Positions 12,247-23,501 of a stretch of 64,000 bases of DNA are shown one piece after another. The DNA comes from Knoxdaviesia capensis. Lineage: Eukaryota > Ascomycota > Sordariomycetes > Microascales > Gondwanamycetaceae. Numbering within the stretch: position 1 is the first letter of the stretch; each line of letters starts with the position of its first letter. The DNA lies in the NCBI GenBank assembly GCA_001510575.1, contig LNGK01000004.1, forward strand, positions 1,910,677-1,974,676, read 5' to 3'. The notes below the pieces were generated by a model. It was not told where the DNA came from. It ran no database searches and was given only the letters and a program-made list of their open reading frames with translations. Made by a program: the position numbers and the translations under genes.

Positions 12247-13320
12247 ATGTCCATGATCTCAGCTCCAGCCTTTATCATGACCTCAGCAACCCGTCTCCCT
12301 CCCGGGGTGTCAAAGTATGACGCCCTATCATCAAGTTCTCGTGGTCTTTTAGACGAAGACACTCTTGATAGAGGTAAGCCTATCCTGCCCGGAGTTTTTC
12401 ACGGTGGTATCGAGAATCAGGATCGAGTTAGCCTTGTTCCCCTTCCCTCGTTTTTTTTTTGGGGGGGGTCGGAGTCACGGCTCCATGTTCAACATCTTGG
12501 CCTAGCCTCCCTGTCTGCCCCATATTTGCTGTCATGTCCCTGTTCCCCATCGTCGAAGTTGAACCTGTGTATATATGGACTCCCTTGTGTTGGAATTCAC
12601 CTGGCGAACGAGGTCTCCCACATCTCTCTCTGTCCCTCGTCCTCCCTCGTCCCTCCCCTCCCCGCCGTGCCTTCTTCTTAACTCATCATTTTGTATATAT
12701 TATCTTCAGCTCTCAATCTTCTGAACGAAGAATGTGGTAAATCCGAGCTACTCTCCGCAATAGCTCCCCTCCGCCTCCTGGCGATGGGCGGACTCTTGTC
12801 CGTCAAACTGTTCCGAAACCGCACGGCGACCGTCGACATTGACGTGCTGATAGACCCGAACGTCGACGCCGTGCACGAGTACCGCCAAGAAGTGCTCACT
12901 GTCATTGCCACGGTGGCCGGTCTGCTGGGGCTCGGCCCGGACTGGATGAACGACCAGCTCAAAATCATCCTGCGCCGCAACGCCCGCCCGATGTTCTTCC
13001 TAAAGTCCCTCGACCAAGGCATCCCCATCTATGACGGCTCGTACCTGCAGATCTACGCCGGCCTGCTCGATCTAGATCTTGAGCGGAAGCTGCGCCGCCT
13101 CAACCTCGGCGAGTATAGCTGTGGGCGCGAGTTTGATATGGCCGATGCCGTGGCTATCATCCACTTCCTGGTCAGGCGTTACGGACGCCCGCTTGCCCGG
13201 TCGTACTGCCGCCAGCTCGACATCAACCGCTTCGGGATTGATGTCCCACCCGATTGCATTTCTGCAGCGGCAAAATCATACATCATGGTATATGGAACAC
13301 CAGGGATTGTCGATGGATAA
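12247..13320 (+). CDS. Nucleotidyltransferase-fold protein of unknown role (fungal)
   Basis: Two exons, 12247-12373 and 12710-13320, joined in phase 1 across an unusually long 336-base intron (donor GTAAGC, acceptor TTCAG). The product is 245 residues if the ATG at 12247 is used. ATGs at 12253 and 12277 are in the same frame and equally possible, and the open frame extends up to an ATG at 12148. The core LLAMGGLLSVKLFRNRTATV at 65-84 is followed by DIDVLIDP. This gives the pattern GG-x2-S ... D85-x-D87, which is how the DNA-polymerase-beta-like nucleotidyltransferase superfamily presents its metal-binding pair. A C-terminal helical part follows, with a DMADAVAIIHFLVRRYGRP segment. Many fungal genomes carry such orphan proteins. 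A third catalytic acid, needed for activity, is not certain, so it may transfer nucleotides or be inactive. Neighbours give no hint. Confidence 0.75.
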
Positions 13321-13729
13321 CGCAGAGGCGGTCTGAAGATAAGGGAGAGGCAAGACAAGGGTGCTCGCTCGCATGGAGGTGATCGGGTTACGGCTTCAGG
13401 GCTAATCAGACTTACTGGTTCTCATACCCGGAGGACTCCATATCAAGCGGCTCAAACGAAACCTAGATACTAACCGGTAACCTGTTTTCGTTCTCTTTGT
13501 ATGTGCTATTTCGTTTGTTTCTGTTTTCTTTTCCTTTTTTGCCTGGGAATCTTCCGGTCTACAAGGTTGTGTGGTTGTTTGCAAATGTTTTCCAGATCTC
13601 TCGAATCCATAGGCGTTCTCGCGGTCGTATCTGAACAGTATCCAAGTTCTAGCGACGACTTTCTCTCGTGTATAAGCTGTGGGAACCACAAGATAGACCA
13701 CTACGCCACAATGCAAGATGTGAACATGC

Positions 13730-13960
13730 TCACAAAGTAGTAACGTAGTCAGCAACTATCCGTGGCTCCACTGCCGCAGAAGGATATTGGTCTTTGGGAA
13801 ACAAATTCAACTCTATGATACCTGCGAAGAACATCTCGGCAGACTCCAACAACAACAAAGGATCGGCTCCGAGATCATGAGCCACGGCCATCACGTTGCA
13901 GTATTTGTTGTTAGGGTTATCTAGGGTTTGGCAGGATCGAAGATTGCAACGTCCCAACAT
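13730..13960 (-). pseudogene. Possible gene fragment or last exon
   Basis: A short minus-strand frame (76 codons) contains the protein-like stretch MAVAHDLGADPLLLL, continuing to a stop at 13730. Its composition (helix-like, Glu/Leu/Ala) is more gene-like than the neighbouring chance frames. Just upstream on the same strand another frame reads TVAEECWDVAIFDPAKP and hits a stop; joining the two would need a frame change near 13922. It could be a decayed gene, or the last exon of a gene whose other exons I cannot place in 13960-14500. I do not recognise the family. Confidence 0.22.
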
Positions 13961-14776
13961 TCCTCTGCAACGGTGCGGATCTCAAGTGGAAGAGTAATAG
14001 TTACCAGCCTAGATCGTGAAATAAACGGTTACCTCAGGTGAGCTATCTTCAGGATCGCTCTAGCAGCAGCCGTGCCGCTTTGTTGCCGGGAATCCACCCA
14101 CGAAGGATAAGAAACGCCCACCCCTAACCCTTACCCTGGCCAGCGTCGTGCCCTGGAGGAAGTGGTAAGGGCAAATCTGCAAATCGTCACATACCGTAAA
14201 CGTGACGATCATTCCCAAGACGGACTGGTACCGCACGTGAAGGGTTTTCAGGTGGCAAGACGCGCGAGCCGATTTCCTGATTTGGGAACGCCGGCATGGA
14301 CAGAAATGAGATTTAGTCGCACATCCCGGACGCCTAGTCATGTCAATTGCGCCGAGGTGATATTGAGCGCGGGCGAAGACGAACCTGAAAAATTGTGCAG
14401 CTGGTGATAGAACCGTGACACCTGACAGCCTCGCCCTTTCGTGAAGTTGGAACTCGGAAGCCCGTTCAAGCTCCGTCCCACTCCAAGCCAAGTTCCAGCT
14501 TTCCAGCGCCGGCTGGTTTCTGGCGGGGAGTAACGGCCCAGTGGAGAGAGAGAGGGACTAGCCCGCAGTAGCGGACGGGGCGAATACCCATCTTCCCCCA
14601 TCCCGACTTTGCGGGATGGGGTTGCCGGCCAGTGTAACCTCCAACAAAGCCCCAAGCTCGGCGGGTCAACACATGCGCCGTAGCGGTGCATGGACGACAA
14701 TGTGTCAGCTGGGTTGGGGGCCCTTATCACGAAGCAACCCAGCACAGCGGGATATAGTGAACAGTACCGTACATAT

Positions 14777-14790
14777 GTACTGTACAGTAC
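14777..14790. repeat. GTACTGTACAGTAC palindrome
   Basis: A perfect 14-base palindrome. Its 12-base core TACTGTACAGTA recurs exactly at 45819, 54583 and 55096. It is flanked by more GTAC/ACAGTA pieces. Confidence 0.85.
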
Positions 14791-14886
14791 AGTATGAATG
14801 CCGCCTTGGCCAGTGTCCAGCCCCAACCCTGGGGCAGTGTTGGCAAAAGGAACTACCAAAAAGCCAGCCAGGGGGAACGCTATGTA

Positions 14887-14898
14887 TACTGTGCAGTA
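14887..14898. repeat. TACTGTGCAGTA, one-base variant of the recurrent palindrome
   Basis: It lies about 110 bases from the perfect copy at 14777 and is followed by CTGTAT, another half-site. Confidence 0.7.
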
Positions 14899-16303
14899 CT
14901 GTATAGCGCAGGGCTGGCGTAGCCGTAGCGCGTGGAATGGCCAGACGATGTTCCAGGCGAAACAAATTGGCTGTCTCTCATGGGAGACCGACGGTTGGGA
15001 CCAAGGGCGGGCGCCGTGGGTTGTGTTAGGCCAAGGGGGGCAGTTCAACCGGAGGGATATCGGCAGCCGTGTGGGACAGGTTGGGTGGCCGGCGATCAGG
15101 TAGTGCACACACCAGCTAAAACACGGTAGGTATATCGAAAAGGGAAACTGGATCGTAGTGTGGTGTGGTAGCCAAGAGAATGATATATGTTGTTGTAGGC
15201 GTTTGCAAGTCCGCGGTACCCGCAAATAGAATAAAAACGCCCAAAGGATACGCCTTTGCTGCATATCCCGTTTGAGCAAAATCCCTCGTCGATTCGGTTA
15301 TGCAATCTTTCCTCTTTTGTGTTCCTTTTTTTTCTCTGGGTGTTCTGTCCCATCCAGACTGTTGGAATCCTTCGCGCGTTTCGGAGATATCAGGGATGCC
15401 ACTTCCCTCCCCCATACATAGATGTTTGACTTCACATGCTCCCGAGCGGGATTCCCGAGGCCGTCGTGCAAGCTACGAGTATGCGTTACATGCATATCAC
15501 GGCAAGACGAATAACACACGGCGAACTTGGTGGAAGCCAAAGCCATTCCATCTTTGTTTGTGGCTCTATGTACTCGGATCCTTCGCAGACGCTGATGGGC
15601 TCCAGCACACACCCGGCATTCTCATTTCCCACTAGAACGGGGCCGTTCGACCTGCTCTGTGCTCTCATCCTCCGGGCAGGCATACAGCCGAGATATGTCT
15701 GACTTTTCTCACGTCAGACTGCCTTCTCCGGAGTGTCCTAGATGCAGAATGGCACAGGGCAGAGCTCATGGTAAGGGTAACTTGGTAAGTAAAGTAGTCG
15801 ACACTCGAAAGTCAGAAGTAACTAAGAATAAAACAACCGGCGTATGAACTCCGTCAGGTCAGAAAATAGGGTTTGAAGTTGAAATACACTCTAGTGTAAG
15901 AGTGAGCGGGCAAGGTGAGCTGCCAGAGCTAGCTATAGAGTGGTATTCCTATAACGGGGACCCTCAGTAATTGCATGTCGAGGTTTGGCAAGCGAGGAAG
16001 GTAGCGTGACAACGGCCGTGGTGGAACGCGCCATCCCAGCGTAGTTGTCAGGTCGTTCGCTCCTTCCCTCTCCCCCTGCCGGCATCGCACCGCAAGCCTC
16101 TCGGCCTGGCGATTTTCTCGGCCCAGCAGCACCTTCCCCCCATTGATCTTATGTGCTCCGACTCTGTTAGAGCAGTTGCGCAGGTTCTGCATGATGGTTG
16201 CGCCTTCCCTTTGTCAAGCCAACCGCTTACGTAGGTAGCTTTTTGGGAGGAGATTTCTGGGTAGTGGTCCGATTTTTACTTTTTTTAGTGGGCGGATTTT
16301 CCG

Positions 16304-16309
16304 CCTCGG
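16304..16309 (+). promoter_or_regulatory. CCTCGG, candidate FarA/FarB fatty-acid response element
   Basis: CCTCGG is the established core site of the Aspergillus fatty-acid regulators FarA and FarB. One copy lies about 890 bases upstream of the FATP-type gene; another (17286-17291) lies in its first intron, and the reverse form CCGAGG is at 15455-15460. A hexamer is weak evidence alone, but it fits a fatty-acid gene. Confidence 0.3.
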
Positions 16310-17194
16310 CCTTGTTCCTTTTCTTCTCCCTGATCCTCCCACATCTTCATCTCTTGTTGTTGTTGTTGTTCTTCTTCATCTTCTTTTCTTTTCTTCTCGC
16401 TTCTTCTTCATTTATCCTCCTCTATTTCTTCCATTGGCTCTTATCTTGCCTCTTATCTTCCCCTTTTCATCTTCATATCCCCCCCTTCGTTGCCAGTTTT
16501 GGGGGACCACACACTCTCTTCTGTTTTTTTCCTTCGTTCTTTTTTTCGTCGTCTCTTTCGGAACCTTGGTTTGTTTCTCGGAACTGTCCGTATTCCTTAG
16601 TAATCTCTCTTACGCTTAATACCTGTACTCACACGTGAAAAGACAAAAGAAGAAAAAGAAAAAATTCATCGGTTTATCTTTCGTTTCGAGAAGAACTCAT
16701 CATATCCGTTTCTCCTATCTTGCTACTATCTCTCGTTCTATCCTCTTTTTTCCTTGTTCTCCTAGCCTTCGCGATCTTCCCCTGATTGAAAGAGCAATCA
16801 AGCCTTTTCCACTTGCAACCTTGCCTCCGACGTCATCCGATATATATGCACACCAGCTCATCTGATACCCACCACCGCGGCCTCATAATCTCTGCGCGAT
16901 TCATCATCCCACCCTCTTTCCTTTGTGTCACGGCGCATTCCATCTGAAATTCGAAGTCCCTAATCGAATCTTCCGGAATTTTTGCGCCTGTGAGCAATCA
17001 CCAGTCTGCTCAATCCCCAAGGCTGTACTGTTGCTGTCTCAAGCTTGGCTCACGCGACATCATCCTGGATCAGCTCTTTCCTCTGGATACTGTGTTGCAT
17101 TTTCCATCGTCACGCCGTCTCCTGTCGTTTGGACGCTCATGGTGGGCTGTTGAACCCTGAATCTCTCTCTCTCTCTACAAACTAGATTTTGCAA

Positions 17195-19394
17195 ATGTCA
17201 GGTAAGTCAATCGCTTCGACGCCAGGGAGGACTTGGACACAAGGGAGAAGACAGCAAAGAGTGGTTAAAGCTGCCGCAGTCAGTTCCTCGGTTGAGCTTG
17301 TCGTTGGATATTCTAACCCCTCTAAAGGCCCCCTTGCAGCTGCTGCCGTCCCGGCCGCCGCTGTGGGCTTAGCATACCTCAATGCGAAAACCGGCTTTTG
17401 GTACGATTACAGGCTTGTCAGCTCCGTGATTCCTGCCGTGTCGGCCCTGAAATACCGTCATCTCACTGGCCGCCTGAACCAGTTCTACACCCTCGAGCGC
17501 CACGCCAATAATCCATCGCTTGCGAACCGCGTGTTCCTCACTTTTGAAGGCCGACGCTACACTTTTGCCGAAACCTACCGGATAGTTCTCAGCACCGGCG
17601 CATGGTTGCGCGAGCGCTATTCTGTACGCCCTGGAGACATTGTGTGCCTCGACTTCCAAAACACCGATGCCTTTGTGTTTCTTTGGCTCGGTCTCTGGTC
17701 CATTGGCGCAAAGCCTGCCTTCATCAACTACAGCCTTGTCGGTGACGTATTCCTCCACTCTGTGCGCGGTGCGAAATCCCGGCTCGTCCTGGTGGATCCC
17801 ACGGTTGCTGATGCCGTCTTATCGGAGAGTGTTCGTGCTACCCTGACTGCCGAGAATGTCGAATTCTTGTCCGTCACACCCGATGTCGAACTCGAGATGA
17901 AGGCCGGTGCTGCTGCCGCCGTTGACACCGACGGTAACGTTTCCAATGAAAAAGTCGAAGCATTGCGCTCTCCGGACACCGACCGCGAAAACGACAGTAT
18001 CGAAGGATTATCCATCCTTATCTATACCTCTGGAACCACCGGCATGCCGAAGCCGGCTATCATTTCCTGGGGCAAGTCTGTTGTCGTTGCGAATTTTCTG
18101 GGTCGTTTCATGAAATTGACTCACGACGACATCTTCTTCACTGTATGTCTGCCCCCACCACCGATCCCGTCCCTTTATGCACCAGTAACTCAAGTTCTAA
18201 ACCGTAAATATTCTTCCTCCGTCTTCCTTCTAGTCCATGCCCTTGTATCATAGTTCCGCATCCTTGCTTGGATTTTTGAATTGTCTTGAGAACGGTGCTG
18301 GGTTTGCCCTAGCAAGGAAATTCTCCACCTCGGCTTTTTGGGACGAGGTCCGAGATTCCAAAGCCACCATCATTCACTATGTTGGAGAGACATGTCGATA
18401 CCTGCTTGCTGCGCCACCACGCCTCGATCCTGTCACCGGAGAGAATCTGGATACGCGCCATTGCGCACGCATGGCCCTCGGTAACGGTTTGCGCCCAGAT
18501 ATCTGGCGTCAGTTCAAGGATCGATTTGGTCTAGACACCATTTTCGAGTTCTACGCGGCCACTGAGGCGCCCATGGGCACATGGAACCTGGACCGCAACG
18601 GCTTTTCTGAAGGCGCGGTCGGACGCGGCGGCTGGGTCTATAACCTTATCATGGGGCTCAGCATTCAGGTCATCAACGTCGACCCCATCACGCGTGATCC
18701 GGTCCGCAGCCGGTGGACCGGTCTTTGCACACGGACCACTCCTGGAGAAGCTGGCGAGCTAGTCTTCCGTCTGCCGTCCAAGAACACCGAGCAGCGATTC
18801 CAGGGCTACTACAACAACAGTAGCGCCACTTCGGAGAAGATTCTGCGGAACGTGATATTCCCCGGCGACGCCTGGTTCCGCACGGGTGACCTCGTGCGAT
18901 GGGACAAGGAGGGCCGCGTTTTCTTCAACGATCGACTGGGCGATACCTTCCGCTGGAAGAGTGAAAACGTGTCCACCGCGGAGGTGGCCCACACGGTCGG
19001 CCTCCACGACTCAGTGCACGAAGTCAACGTGTACGGCGTCGTGCTCCCGCACCATGACGGTCGCGCCGGATGCATGGCGGTCGTGTTCAACCCGGAAGCC
19101 CTCGACGGGCCGGGCCCCAGCGCGAAAACCCTGCAGGGCCTAGCTGAGCACATCGCCAGCACGCTGCCGCGCCCCGCCCGGCCGGTCTTCCTCCGCGTGG
19201 TGAAGGATCTCGGTGACCAGACCACCGGCACAAACAAGCAGATCAAGTACTTCCTACAGCAGGAAGGCGTCGATCCGGCCGAGATCGCGAAGAGCACTGC
19301 TGGCGGGCAGATGTTCTGGCTGGAGAACGGGAAATATGTCCCCTTTGAGGAGGTTCACTGGAAGCGCCTGAACGCCGGTGACGTCCGACTATAA
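17195..19394 (+). CDS. FATP/Fat1-type very-long-chain acyl-CoA synthetase and fatty acid transporter
   Basis: Three exons: 17195-17201 (only 7 bases), 17340-18142 and 18234-19394, giving 656 residues. The tiny first exon (ATG TCA G) joins to CTGCTGCC to give a start MSAAVPAAAVGLAYLNAKTG, a plausible hydrophobic N-terminus; the intron between has GTAAGT and TTGCAG ends. The protein has the AMP-binding P-loop YTSGTTGMPKP from residue 231, an FYAATEAP motif, and the FATP signature FRTGDLVRWDKEGR from 485, followed by RLGDTFRWKSENVST. It activates long or very-long-chain fatty acids with ATP and CoA, coupled to uptake, probably at the ER, lipid droplet, peroxisome or plasma membrane. The C-terminus (DVRL) is not a canonical PTS1. 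Length agrees with yeast Fat1 and animal FATPs (about 620-670). An alternative start inside the intron-1 read-through is less likely. Confidence 0.92.
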
Positions 19395-21473
19395 AGGAGA
19401 CTCGTTATCTGGGGTGTGTTGTATTGCTTTGTGACGCTTTGGAGTCGCTGGTTTCTTGGGGCATGGCAGGTATAGCATTTTCATTTGCGTTTGTATTGGT
19501 CAGGGTATATACTTAACATGCTTATTTCGGGTATCGACTATTTGCGATTGACATAGCTAGTAAATATGATATTCATTGCCGGGACTGCACGTGTACATAC
19601 CATTTCAGTCATGTTGGTGGAGCGGTGAATTTGACAATTATAATACTAGTGGAATGCCTGCCAGCTACTCTCGCTCGGGGCATTGAAATCTATATACTCG
19701 TGTGTGCACAGCGGCGGTATTACATCTAGACCCCGACAACCATACACAGCCCATAAGAGTCTGCATGTATCAAGGCTGAATTGAATACTACTACTCCAAT
19801 GTTATGTTGTCGAGTTGCAAGTAAGCAAATCCCTTTTTAATGGCGACCGTAACCGTAGCAGAGACAACCACCAGGGATTCGGCGTCGGGGGAAATGGGCT
19901 CTTCTATCCGTCTCGGCGACAAAACCTAGATTCGAATTCTTGCCACCAAGATCCCCCGTGCCGAAGAGTCGTGGAGCGGTATCCACGAATTGAAACGCCC
20001 CTTCATGGGCTGTAACTTTGAATAAATGAAAATATGTGTTTGAATCATATGGTGTTGAGATGCGAATACAAACAAGAAGGAACGAAAGATCGAGAAGTTG
20101 CGGGGAGAAGAAGCTTATTACGATGCTTAGGAAGGTGCGATGCAGTATATCCGGGAAGCACCTCAGAATAGACTTCTAGAAAAATCTCTAATTGAAAGAT
20201 GGGGAAGGAGCGGTCGGGTAAACCAAAACTCCTATCATCTTGGCTATGAAACTTACTTGTGATGCAGACATCTCGTCCAACTCGGCCGTTAAAAAATCGG
20301 GGGGACCTGAGGTGGGAACGTGTCAGTCCTTTCGCCGGTTTGTTGCCTTCTGCTTGAGTGGAGATACCAGTATCTTGTCGCCAATGTGGTCCATGTGACA
20401 GGTTAAAGGCCCTCATGACGGAAATGCAGGACGAAGGTCTCCACAGTACAGAGCTAGTCCAAAGATCCAAGTTGTATTTGGGTACTTCTGCACCTGCGAA
20501 TCAGTTGGATTCAACAGCACGGAGCTACTGGGGTAACGCCGTACAGCACAGGCACAAGGGAAGTCTCTCAATGCATACGAAGTTCACCGATAAATGTTGC
20601 AGCACACGGGAGTGTTGTGCTAGTGCCCCAAAGTTCGTATCGGTACAGGGCGTGCTACCCCAACTTCAGGGGCGCCCGGAACTTTCCCCGGGCTCTCATC
20701 GCATAACAACCACAATTCGCAGGTACTCCAAACATCTCGCTCGCTCCTCCCTACACCGACTTTACCGCCTGTGTTGGCGCCAACATTTTGGGGACTAGCA
20801 CAATCAATCCCATGAAAAGCCGCTGCTTGCCGCACTTGGAGGAAGAGGGTTGCACCTGCCATTTCAGCGTCGCTTGTCGCTTAGCAGCTATTTTCTTTAG
20901 CTTGCCCGGACTAAAAATATCAACGTCCCAGGAACCTTCCTGTTCGCCGATTCTTTTTCTCATCATTCCTTTCTCTCCTCCAGATATATCTCACTCTATT
21001 TTTTTTTTCAGTTCTCGTCTTGTTATCTCAGATCCTCTTCTGGTTTCCCTCCGTGTCTCTTTCCTTTTCCTCCCGTTCGCTTCGCGGAAACCCAACGTCA
21101 TACACATACATCGTGTCCGATAACTGCCGAAAGATTCTTATCGTAGCCCCTACGCGTCGCGCTTATCACACTATTCCGAGACTTTTTGGCTCTAGGGAAA
21201 GCTTCTGTGTAGCTGACATTACTGATTAGAACTTTGTGGCTGACTGAGTGGCTGGGCCAATCTTCTCCCAGGTCACAAGTCTGATAAGCTGACCTGGCAC
21301 CTGTTGCTTTCTTCCTTCGCTTTCTCACGTCACGACTTTGTTCATTCCAGGCTTTTGAATATCTTTCCATCGCCTGTATCATGGTCTAAGATTATGTCTG
21401 TGTCGACGGCCATCAGCCAGATATCGATGACCCTGACCTCATTTCTTCCACCCCCTTTGTTTGTTTGTTTGTC
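19395..21473. other. Intergenic region between acyl-CoA synthetase and sulfite oxidase genes
   Basis: 2.1 kb between two plus-strand genes. No gene is recognised; open frames (for example 20045-20470, minus) lack motifs. T/C-rich sequence at about 20960-21080 probably lies in the sulfite oxidase promoter or leader. Confidence 0.45.
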
Positions 21474-23501
21474 ATGTCATTCCTCTCAATGTCCGTCAAG
21501 CCAGCTTCGAGTGTTGCCCGATTGATCCTTCGACGATCTAAGGCGAGCGCTGTATCGTCGGCATGGCTCCGGTGCTCACATGAACCTCTCACCGCCCGGA
21601 TACGGCCGGAATGTGTGACCCGGTCGAGATCCTTCACGACTTCAAGAAATGTCCGGACTGCCGACAAACGTCCCAGCTCCTCCCAGTGCTCCAACCCCAG
21701 CCACTCCAACTCTCGGCCACGGAACCCCTATTTACCCACTTCAATATTACTTGCATCTGGTGGCCTTCTCGCTTTAGGTGTTACTCTTTCTATCCCACCC
21801 GGACTATCCGAATCCCCACCCGGGGATGCACAGACCAAGCAAACGGCGGAGCCAGGTGTGGATAGCGGTGACGACCCACAACTTCCGCGGTTCCGCCTGT
21901 CGGAGGTCCGGAAACACGACGCCCACTCACCAAATCCGTGGGTAACACGCGGCCGGAAAATCTACGATATCACCGACTGGGTGCAGGCACACCCTGGCGG
22001 TGAAGTCATCCTCCAGGCCGCCGGTCGCAGCATTGACCCGTACTGGAACATCTTCTCAATCCACAAATCGCCCCACGTCTACGAGATCCTCGACCAGTAC
22101 CACATTGGTTATGTCCACCCCGACGACCTGGTCAACGGCGAGCCTCCTGCTGAAACCATCGACGACCCGTTTGTCCACGACCCCACCAGACATCCGGATC
22201 TCCTTACGCTCACCTCCAAGCCGTGCAACGCCGAGACCCCCGCCTACGCCCTGACCGACAGTTTCCTGACCCCCAGTGACCTGTTCTACGTGCGGAACCA
22301 CATGTGGGTTCCGTCGGAGGAAGAATCAGCCGCCCACTCCCTGACCATTGAGCTATACGACGGCGACACCAAGTCGTACACGCTGCGGGACCTCAAGACC
22401 AAGTTCAAGCCGTACACCGTCACCGCCACGCTGCAATGCTCGGGAAACCGCCGCCGACACATGACCGAGAACAGCGCCAAGACCAACGGCCTGCAGTGGA
22501 ACGTCGGCGGCATTTCCACCGCCAAGTGGACCGGCGTGCGGCTGGCCGACGTGCTCGCCGACGCCGGGTTCCCGGTGCGGGACGCGTACGAGACCGACTC
22601 GGAAGTGCAGCACGTGCACTTCAACGGAATGGAGGCGTACGGCGCGTCGATCCCCATCACCACCGCCGTCGACCCGCGCGGCGACGTTATCCTCGCGTAT
22701 GAAATGAACGGCAAGCCGCTGCCCCGTGACCACGGCTTCCCGCTGCGCGCGCTCGTGCCGGGATACGTTGCGGCGCGCTCGGTGAAGTGGCTGCGCAAGG
22801 TGTCGCTGTCGGACGAGGAGAGCCCGTCGCAGTGGCAGCGCCGCGACTACAAGTGCTTCGGGCCGAACGAGGGCGCCAACCCGGACTGGTCCAAGTACCC
22901 CGCAATCCAGGAGATGCCCGTCACCAGCGCGGTGACGTATGCGCGCCTCGGCCCGAAGGTGGCTGTGCCCACCCCGCCCGCCGAAGACACCACGTCGCAG
23001 AAACTCCAAGACCTAGCCAGCGGAGCCCCGGCCACCACCACGACCCCACCCGCCGCACCCGGCCCAGCGGACCCCGTGCGCAGCATCTCGGTGGGCGGCT
23101 ACGCCTTCTCCGGCGGCGGCCGTGCCATCATCCGCGTCGATGTCAGCCTGGACGGCGGCCGCACGTGGGACCAGGCCCAGCTGATCGACGACTGCAAAGT
23201 GCCCGGCGCCTGTGCCGGCCACAAGCGCTGGGCGTGGACCCGCTGGCGCTACACGGGTGCTGTGCCGCTGACCGAGTCCGCCGATGCGGCTGTTGCCGCG
23301 TCCAGCAGCACCACCACCGGTAGCCCGCGGTGCTCGGCGCCGATCCTCGTCAAGGCTACCGACGAGGCGTACAACACGCAGCCCGAGCAGCAGAAATCCA
23401 TCTACAACGTCCGGGGAAACCTGGCGACGGCGTGGCATCGCGTGGTTGCGTGTGAACAGTGTACTGGTGTGGACACTCCCAAGAAACAGGCAACGCCATG
23501 A
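21474..23501 (+). CDS. Sulfite oxidase, mitochondrial (cytochrome b5 + molybdenum cofactor)
   Basis: A single exon of 675 residues from the ATG at 21474; a second ATG at 21489 also fits. It oxidises sulfite to sulfate and passes electrons through its b5 heme to cytochrome c, in the mitochondrial intermembrane space. The N-terminus is Arg/Ser-rich without acids (SSVARLILRRSKAS), typical of a presequence, and a hydrophobic segment (about 88-110, LPTSILLASGGLLALGVTLS) follows, a bipartite intermembrane-space signal. The cytochrome b5 domain has HPGGE with heme ligand H173 and a second His in the SIHKSPH segment. The Moco domain carries the cofactor ligand Cys322 in LQCSGNRR, and a PNPDWSKYP-like region leads to the dimerisation domain. 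Two Ala/Thr/Pro-rich insertions in the C-terminal part make it longer than the roughly 545-residue human enzyme. Domain order excludes nitrate reductase, where b5 follows the Moco domain and an FAD/NADH domain is present. Confidence 0.93.
   Translation: MSFLSMSVKPASSVARLILRRSKASAVSSAWLRCSHEPLTARIRPECVTRSRSFTTSRNVRTADKRPSSSQCSNPSHSNSRPRNPYLPTSILLASGGLLALGVTLSIPPGLSESPPGDAQTKQTAEPGVDSGDDPQLPRFRLSEVRKHDAHSPNPWVTRGRKIYDITDWVQAHPGGEVILQAAGRSIDPYWNIFSIHKSPHVYEILDQYHIGYVHPDDLVNGEPPAETIDDPFVHDPTRHPDLLTLTSKPCNAETPAYALTDSFLTPSDLFYVRNHMWVPSEEESAAHSLTIELYDGDTKSYTLRDLKTKFKPYTVTATLQCSGNRRRHMTENSAKTNGLQWNVGGISTAKWTGVRLADVLADAGFPVRDAYETDSEVQHVHFNGMEAYGASIPITTAVDPRGDVILAYEMNGKPLPRDHGFPLRALVPGYVAARSVKWLRKVSLSDEESPSQWQRRDYKCFGPNEGANPDWSKYPAIQEMPVTSAVTYARLGPKVAVPTPPAEDTTSQKLQDLASGAPATTTTPPAAPGPADPVRSISVGGYAFSGGGRAIIRVDVSLDGGRTWDQAQLIDDCKVPGACAGHKRWAWTRWRYTGAVPLTESADAAVAASSSTTTGSPRCSAPILVKATDEAYNTQPEQQKSIYNVRGNLATAWHRVVACEQCTGVDTPKKQATP

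Larger units (their letters stand above)
13321..17194. other. Intergenic region with two palindromes and a CT-rich leader
   Basis: 3.9 kb with only one doubtful coding fragment (listed separately, 13730-13960). It holds telomere-like motifs TTAGGGTT and TAGGGTTT (13911-13929), two TACTGTACAGTA-type palindromes (14777-14790 and 14887-14898), TTG/TTC repeats near 16350-16395, and T/C-rich stretches (about 16310-16620 and 16730-16790) that probably belong to the promoter and leader of the acyl-CoA synthetase gene. The longest open frame (14338-15279, minus) has random composition. Confidence 0.5.

Noticed and set aside
14338..15279. 313-codon minus-strand open frame
   Set aside because: Cys/Trp/Arg/Pro-rich random composition, crosses the palindromes, no domain.
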